A model generated the notes under the pieces. The model saw nothing but the letters and a program-made list of their open reading frames with translations. It did not search any database and was not told where the DNA came from. DNA of 64,000 nucleotides from assembly GCA_963678855.1 (NCBI GenBank), contig OY787448.1:1798001-1862000 (forward strand), read 5' to 3'. Of this stretch, positions 59,773 to 64,000 are shown piece after piece. The position numbers were made by a program, and so were the translations under genes. Numbering within the stretch: the stretch's first letter is position 1; every line of letters starts with the position of its first letter. This stretch comes from F22 sp963678855. GTDB taxonomy: Bacteria; Bacteroidota; Bacteroidia; Bacteroidales; Bacteroidaceae.

Positions 59773-60063
59773 ATGGCAATTATTATTAAACCATTGGTCA
59801 CTGAGAAGATGACCGCACTTACGGATGAACTTAACCGTTATGGTTTTGTGGTACGTCCTGAGGCTAACAAGATCGAGATTAAAAGAGAGATTGAAGCACT
59901 TTACGACGTTACCGTTGTGGATATTAACACAATGAAGTATGCGGGTAAGTCAAAGTCACGTTATACACGTCAAGGGCTTGTTAAAGGTCGCACAGCAGCT
60001 TTCAAGAAAGCTATTGTAACTCTTAAAGAGGGTGACTTTATTGATTTTTATAGCAATATTTAA
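59773..60063 (+). CDS. rplW: 50S ribosomal protein L23
   Basis: A 96-residue L23 located at the tunnel exit, where trigger factor and SRP dock. IKPLVTEKMTAL, the FVVRPEANKIEIKREIEALYDV segment in parts and the basic KSKSRYTRQGLVKGR loop identify it. A short purine-rich GAGGAGG stretch (59757-59763), unusual in this genome type, precedes the start. Confidence 0.97.
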   Translation: MAIIIKPLVTEKMTALTDELNRYGFVVRPEANKIEIKREIEALYDVTVVDINTMKYAGKSKSRYTRQGLVKGRTAAFKKAIVTLKEGDFIDFYSNI

Positions 60064-60070
60064 GTAGAAA

Positions 60071-60895
<825 letters not shown>

Positions 60896-60916
60896 ACTGA
60901 TTAACTAGAAGTAACT

Positions 60917-61186
60917 ATGAGTCGTTCACTAAAAAAAGGTCCATATATTAATGTCAATCTTGAGAACAAAGTTCTTGCGATGAATGAAAGTGGCAAGAAG
61001 AATGTTGTTAAGACATGGGCACGTGCTTCAATGATTAGTCCTGATTTTGTAGGACATACAATTGCAGTGCATAATGGAAACAAATTTATCCCTGTTTACG
61101 TTACAGAGAACATGGTAGGTCACAAGCTAGGTGAATTTGCACCTACTCGTACATTCCGTGGTCACGGTGGTAACAAGAAAAAGTAA
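60917..61186 (+). CDS. rpsS: 30S ribosomal protein S19
   Basis: An 89-residue S19 of the 30S head. MSRSLKKGPYINVNL, ISPDFVGHTIAVHNG and VGHKLGEFAPTRTFRGH are typical. It follows rplB by 21 bp. Confidence 0.98.
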   Translation: MSRSLKKGPYINVNLENKVLAMNESGKKNVVKTWARASMISPDFVGHTIAVHNGNKFIPVYVTENMVGHKLGEFAPTRTFRGHGGNKKK

Positions 61187-61226
61187 TCAGGGGCACATAT
61201 TTATCTGATAAAACGAAGAATAAATA

Positions 61227-61634
61227 ATGGGAGCAAGAAAGAAAATTGCGGCCGATAAAAGAAAAGAGGCCCTAAAAACTCAATATTTTGCAAAGTTGCA
61301 GAATGTTCCTACATCTCCACGTAAGATGCGCCTAGTCGCTGACATGGTTCGCGGTATGGAGGTGAACAAGGCACTTGCTGTGCTTAAGTACTCTTCGAAA
61401 GAAGCATCTGCTCGTGTAGAGAAGTTGCTTCGTTCTGCAATCGCAAACTGGGAAACTAAGAATGAGCGTAAAGCAGAAGAAGGAGAGTTGTATATTTCTA
61501 AGATTTTTGTGGACAGCGCAATGATGCTTAAGCGTATGCGTACTGCACCACAAGGTAGAGGTTATAGAATCCGTAAGCGTTCAAATCACGTAACGCTATT
61601 TGTTGATTCTTACAGTAATAACGAAGAAAAGTAA
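61227..61634 (+). CDS. rplV: 50S ribosomal protein L22
   Basis: A 135-residue L22 whose long hairpin reaches into the exit tunnel. TSPRKMRLVADMVRGM, the helix SARVEKLLRSAIANWE and the tip RMRTAPQGRGYRIRKRSNH are conserved. It carries a short N-terminal extension, as usual in Bacteroidetes. rpsC follows after 7 bp. Confidence 0.97.
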   Translation: MGARKKIAADKRKEALKTQYFAKLQNVPTSPRKMRLVADMVRGMEVNKALAVLKYSSKEASARVEKLLRSAIANWETKNERKAEEGELYISKIFVDSAMMLKRMRTAPQGRGYRIRKRSNHVTLFVDSYSNNEEK

Positions 61635-61641
61635 TTAGTAC

Positions 61642-62361
61642 ATGGGACAGAAAGTTAATCCAATTGCCAATCGTCTAGGAATCGTTAGAGGTTGGGATTC
61701 TAACTGGTACGGTGGTAAGAACTTTGGCGAATCTCTTCTAGAAGATAGCAAGATTCGTAAGTATCTTAACGCTCGTCTAGCTAAGGCTAGTGTATCTCGA
61801 ATCATCATCGAGCGTACTCTTAAGTTAGTGACCATTACTATTTGCACAGCTCGTCCAGGTTTGATCATCGGTAAGGGTGGTCAAGAAGTTGACAAACTTA
61901 AGGAAGAGTTGAAGAAGGTTACTGATAAGGATATTCAAATCAACATCTTCGAGGTGAAGCGTCCAGAGCTTGATGCAACTATCGTAGCAAACGATATCGC
62001 ACGCAAGGTAGAAGGTAAGGTAGCTTACCGTCGCGCAATCAAGATGGCTATTCAAAACACTATGCGTATGAACGCAGAAGGTATTAAGATCCTGATTTCA
62101 GGTCGTCTTAATGGTGCTGAAATGGCTCGCTCTGAGATGTACAAAGAAGGTCGTACTCCACTTCACACTTTTCGTGCTGATATCGACTACTGTGCTACTG
62201 AAGCTCTTACTAAGGTAGGTCTTCTTGGTATCAAGGTTTGGATCTGCAAGGGAGAAGTTTATGGAAAGCGTGACCTTTCACCAAACTTCACACAAGAAAA
62301 GCAACAAGGTGGTCGTAACAACCACGGTCGCAACGTGAAGAGAAGAAGAAATAACCGATAA
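61642..62361 (+). CDS. rpsC: 30S ribosomal protein S3
   Basis: A 239-residue S3 at the mRNA entry channel. MGQKVNPIANRLGI, the KH motif RPGLIIGKGGQEVDKL and the C-terminal domain with ISGRLNGAEMARSEMYKEGR and GRTPLHTFRADIDY are seen. The C-terminus ends in a basic RRRNNR tail. Confidence 0.98.
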   Translation: MGQKVNPIANRLGIVRGWDSNWYGGKNFGESLLEDSKIRKYLNARLAKASVSRIIIERTLKLVTITICTARPGLIIGKGGQEVDKLKEELKKVTDKDIQINIFEVKRPELDATIVANDIARKVEGKVAYRRAIKMAIQNTMRMNAEGIKILISGRLNGAEMARSEMYKEGRTPLHTFRADIDYCATEALTKVGLLGIKVWICKGEVYGKRDLSPNFTQEKQQGGRNNHGRNVKRRRNNR

Positions 62362-62373
62362 AAAGTAAGAACA

Positions 62374-62805
62374 ATGTTACAACCAAAGAAGACTAAGTTC
62401 AGAAGAATGCAAAAGGGCCGCATGAAAGGTAATGCTCAACGCGGTAACCAGCTAGCCTTCGGTTCTTTCGGTATTAAGTCACTTCAATACAAGTGGATTA
62501 CCGGACGCCAAATTGAGGCAGCACGTATTGCTGTAACTAGATATATGCAACGTCAAGGACAGATTTGGATTCGTATTTTCCCTGACAAACCTATTACGAA
62601 GAAGCCAGCTGAGGTACGTATGGGTAAGGGTAAGGGTGCTCCAGAAGGATTTGTAGCGCCAGTAACTCCAGGTCGTATTATTATTGAGGTAGAAGGTGTA
62701 TCTTTCGAGATTGCTAAAGAGGCTCTTCGCCTTGCAGCTCAAAAGCTTCCTGTAACTACCAAGTTTGTGGTAAGACGTGACTATGATGTAACTCAAAATG
62801 CGTAA
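62374..62805 (+). CDS. rplP: 50S ribosomal protein L16
   Basis: A 143-residue L16 contacting the A-site tRNA. MLQPKKTKFRRMQKGRMKG, ITGRQIEAARIAVTR and IRIFPDKPITKKPAEVRMGKG in parts are the family landmarks, including the Arg modified in some bacteria. Follows rpsC by 12 bp. Confidence 0.98.
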   Translation: MLQPKKTKFRRMQKGRMKGNAQRGNQLAFGSFGIKSLQYKWITGRQIEAARIAVTRYMQRQGQIWIRIFPDKPITKKPAEVRMGKGKGAPEGFVAPVTPGRIIIEVEGVSFEIAKEALRLAAQKLPVTTKFVVRRDYDVTQNA

Positions 62806-62813
62806 GTAGGACT

Positions 62814-63008
62814 ATGAAGATTGCAGAAATTAAAGAGATGGCTACAGCTGACCTAAAGGAGCGTGTAGCAGCAGAGGAAGCAAACTACAGCCAAATGGTA
62901 CTTAACCACGCGGTGACTCCTCTAGAGAATCCTGCTGAGATTAAGCGCTTGCGCAGGACAATTGCGCGCATGAAGACAGAAGTGCGCAGCCGTGAACTTA
63001 ACAAATAA
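62814..63008 (+). CDS. rpmC: 50S ribosomal protein L29
   Basis: A 64-residue helical protein next to L23 at the tunnel exit. MKIAEIKEMATADLKER, NHAVTPLENPAEIKRLRR and IARMKTEVRSREL fit L29. It lies 8 bp after rplP. Confidence 0.96.
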   Translation: MKIAEIKEMATADLKERVAAEEANYSQMVLNHAVTPLENPAEIKRLRRTIARMKTEVRSRELNK

Positions 63009-63019
63009 AGACTACCTTC

Positions 63020-63277
63020 ATGGAAGCAAGAAACCTAAGAAAAGAAAGAACGGGTGTCGTTGTTAGTAACAAGATGGATAAGACTATCACAGTTGCTACA
63101 AAGTTCAAAGAGAAGCACCCAATATATGGTAAGTTTGTCAACAAGACAAAGAAGTACCACGCTCATGACGAGAAGAATGAATGCGGTATCGGTGATACAG
63201 TACGTATCATGGAAACTCGCCCTTTGAGTAAGAGCAAGAGATGGAGACTAGTAGAAATCGTAGAAAGAGCTAAGTAA
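63020..63277 (+). CDS. rpsQ: 30S ribosomal protein S17
   Basis: An 85-residue S17 with the OB fold. RKERTGVVVSNKMDKTITVA, PIYGKFVNKTKKYHAHDE and RIMETRPLSKSKRWRLVEI identify it. It ends 2 bp before rplN. Confidence 0.97.
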   Translation: MEARNLRKERTGVVVSNKMDKTITVATKFKEKHPIYGKFVNKTKKYHAHDEKNECGIGDTVRIMETRPLSKSKRWRLVEIVERAK

Positions 63278-63279
63278 TT

Positions 63280-63645
63280 ATGATACAGACAGAATCAAGA
63301 CTAAACGTTTGTGACAATTCAGGTGCAAAGGAAGCACTTTGTATCCGTGTCCTTGGTGGTACAGGTCGTCGTTATGCGTCAGTTGGTGATACTATCGTAG
63401 TATCAGTAAAGAGCGTAATCCCTTCATCAGATATCAAGAAGGGTACAGTATCTAAGGCTCTTATCGTACGCACAAAGAAAGAGATCCGTCGTCCAGATGG
63501 CTCTTACATTCGTTTCGATGACAACGCTTGTGTACTGCTTAATACAGCAGGTGAGATCCGCGGTAGCCGTATCTTCGGCCCTGTGGCTCGTGAGCTACGT
63601 GCAAAGAATATGAAGGTGGTATCACTAGCACCTGAGGTACTTTAA
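63280..63645 (+). CDS. rplN: 50S ribosomal protein L14
   Basis: A 121-residue L14 at the subunit interface. MIQTESRLNVCDNSGAKEA, GSYIRFDDNACVLLN and GSRIFGPVARELRAKNMKV in parts are conserved. Confidence 0.98.
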   Translation: MIQTESRLNVCDNSGAKEALCIRVLGGTGRRYASVGDTIVVSVKSVIPSSDIKKGTVSKALIVRTKKEIRRPDGSYIRFDDNACVLLNTAGEIRGSRIFGPVARELRAKNMKVVSLAPEVL

Positions 63646-63664
63646 TCTTTAAACAGAACAAGTA

Positions 63665-63982
63665 ATGACTAAATTACATATCAAAAAAGGTGACAATGTC
63701 ATTGTAAATGCCGGAGAAGACAAAGGCAAGACAGGTCGCGTTTTGGAAGTGCTGGTAAAGAAGAACCGCGCTATTGTAGAGGGTATCAATATGGTATCAA
63801 AGTCGCAAAAGCCTAGCGCAGAGAACCCTCAGGGTGGTATCGTGAAGCAGGAAGCTCCTATTCACATTTCCAACCTGAATCCAGTAGATCCTAAGACAGG
63901 TAAGGCAACTCGTATCGGCCGTAAAATTAACGAGGCAGGTGTAAAAGTACGCTTCGCTAAAAAATCACAGGAGGAGATTTAA
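63665..63982 (+). CDS. rplX: 50S ribosomal protein L24
   Basis: A 105-residue L24, an assembly initiator with a KOW motif. KKGDNVIVNAGEDKGKTGRVL, VEGINMVSKSQKP and GGIVKQEAPIHISNLNPV in parts fit the family. It ends 2 bp before the rplE start. Confidence 0.97.
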   Translation: MTKLHIKKGDNVIVNAGEDKGKTGRVLEVLVKKNRAIVEGINMVSKSQKPSAENPQGGIVKQEAPIHISNLNPVDPKTGKATRIGRKINEAGVKVRFAKKSQEEI

Positions 63983-63984
63983 TA

Positions 63985-64000
63985 ATGAGTAATACAGCAA
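63985..64000 (+). CDS. rplE: 50S ribosomal protein L5, first codons only
   Basis: Only the start is inside the window: ATG at 63985 and codons for MSNTA, the beginning usual for L5 in Bacteroides. The gene order (L14, L24, L5) and a purine-rich GGAGGAG stretch (63969-63975) upstream support the call. The rest lies beyond the right edge. Confidence 0.8.

Overview
The window is chromosomal DNA from a member of the Bacteroidales, probably a Bacteroides-like genus. Evidence: a SusC/SusD pair with a hybrid two-component regulator, a frdCAB set, DUF4254 and DUF4491 proteins, Bacteroidetes-type promoters (TTTG, about 20 bp, TAnnTTTG) and weak Shine-Dalgarno sequences. No phage, plasmid or CRISPR array was seen. 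The only mobile-element trace is an IS3-type orfA remnant at 16987-17235.

Layout. 1-4561: end of a surface-polysaccharide cluster (flippase tail and four glycosyltransferases). 4562-16922: a fructan utilization locus: GH32 fructanase, sugar permease and fructokinase on the + strand, a hybrid two-component sensor on the - strand, then susC and susD. 17356-20090: a - strand operon queC-queF-queD-queE-folE that covers GTP to preQ1, headed by what looks like a preQ1-I riboswitch. 20141-32744: housekeeping genes (sirtuin, two FKBP prolyl isomerases, Lrp-type regulator, tRNA-CAU, methyltransferase, Ca/Na exchanger, parE, coaD, S41 protease, AraC regulator). 32796-36630: fumarate reductase/succinate dehydrogenase frdCAB, whose cytochrome b subunit has an odd Cys-rich tail. 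36678-44785: TetR, fabG, RluA, CvfB and a group of LPS-type genes (lipid A acyltransferase-like, LPS kinase-like, a frameshifted GT90, GT9 heptosyltransferase-like). 44946-50122: pdxB, acpP-fabF-rnc and a GH3 family enzyme. 50123-50680: a decayed tyrosine phosphatase split by a C14A16 tract. 50826-54622: DEAD-box helicase, small GNAT, tRNA-Ser, pncB. 54818-64000: the str and S10/spc ribosomal protein operons, running off the right edge in rplE.

How the genes work together. In the fructan locus SusC/SusD would import oligosaccharides, the periplasmic GH32 would release fructose, the regulator's periplasmic-binding-protein domain would sense it, and the permease and kinase would bring it into metabolism. 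An ACATATGTC element lies upstream of both transcription units. The que operon makes the queuosine precursor and is probably shut down by its own product.

Most unusual observations: the preQ1-I-like aptamer; an orphan promoter-to-terminator unit at 42825-43131 with three tandem 18-bp palindromic modules and no convincing gene; the Cys/His-rich tail of FrdC; a GT90 gene broken exactly at an X_XXY_YYZ heptamer; the C14A16 tract; and structured spacers in the ribosomal operons.
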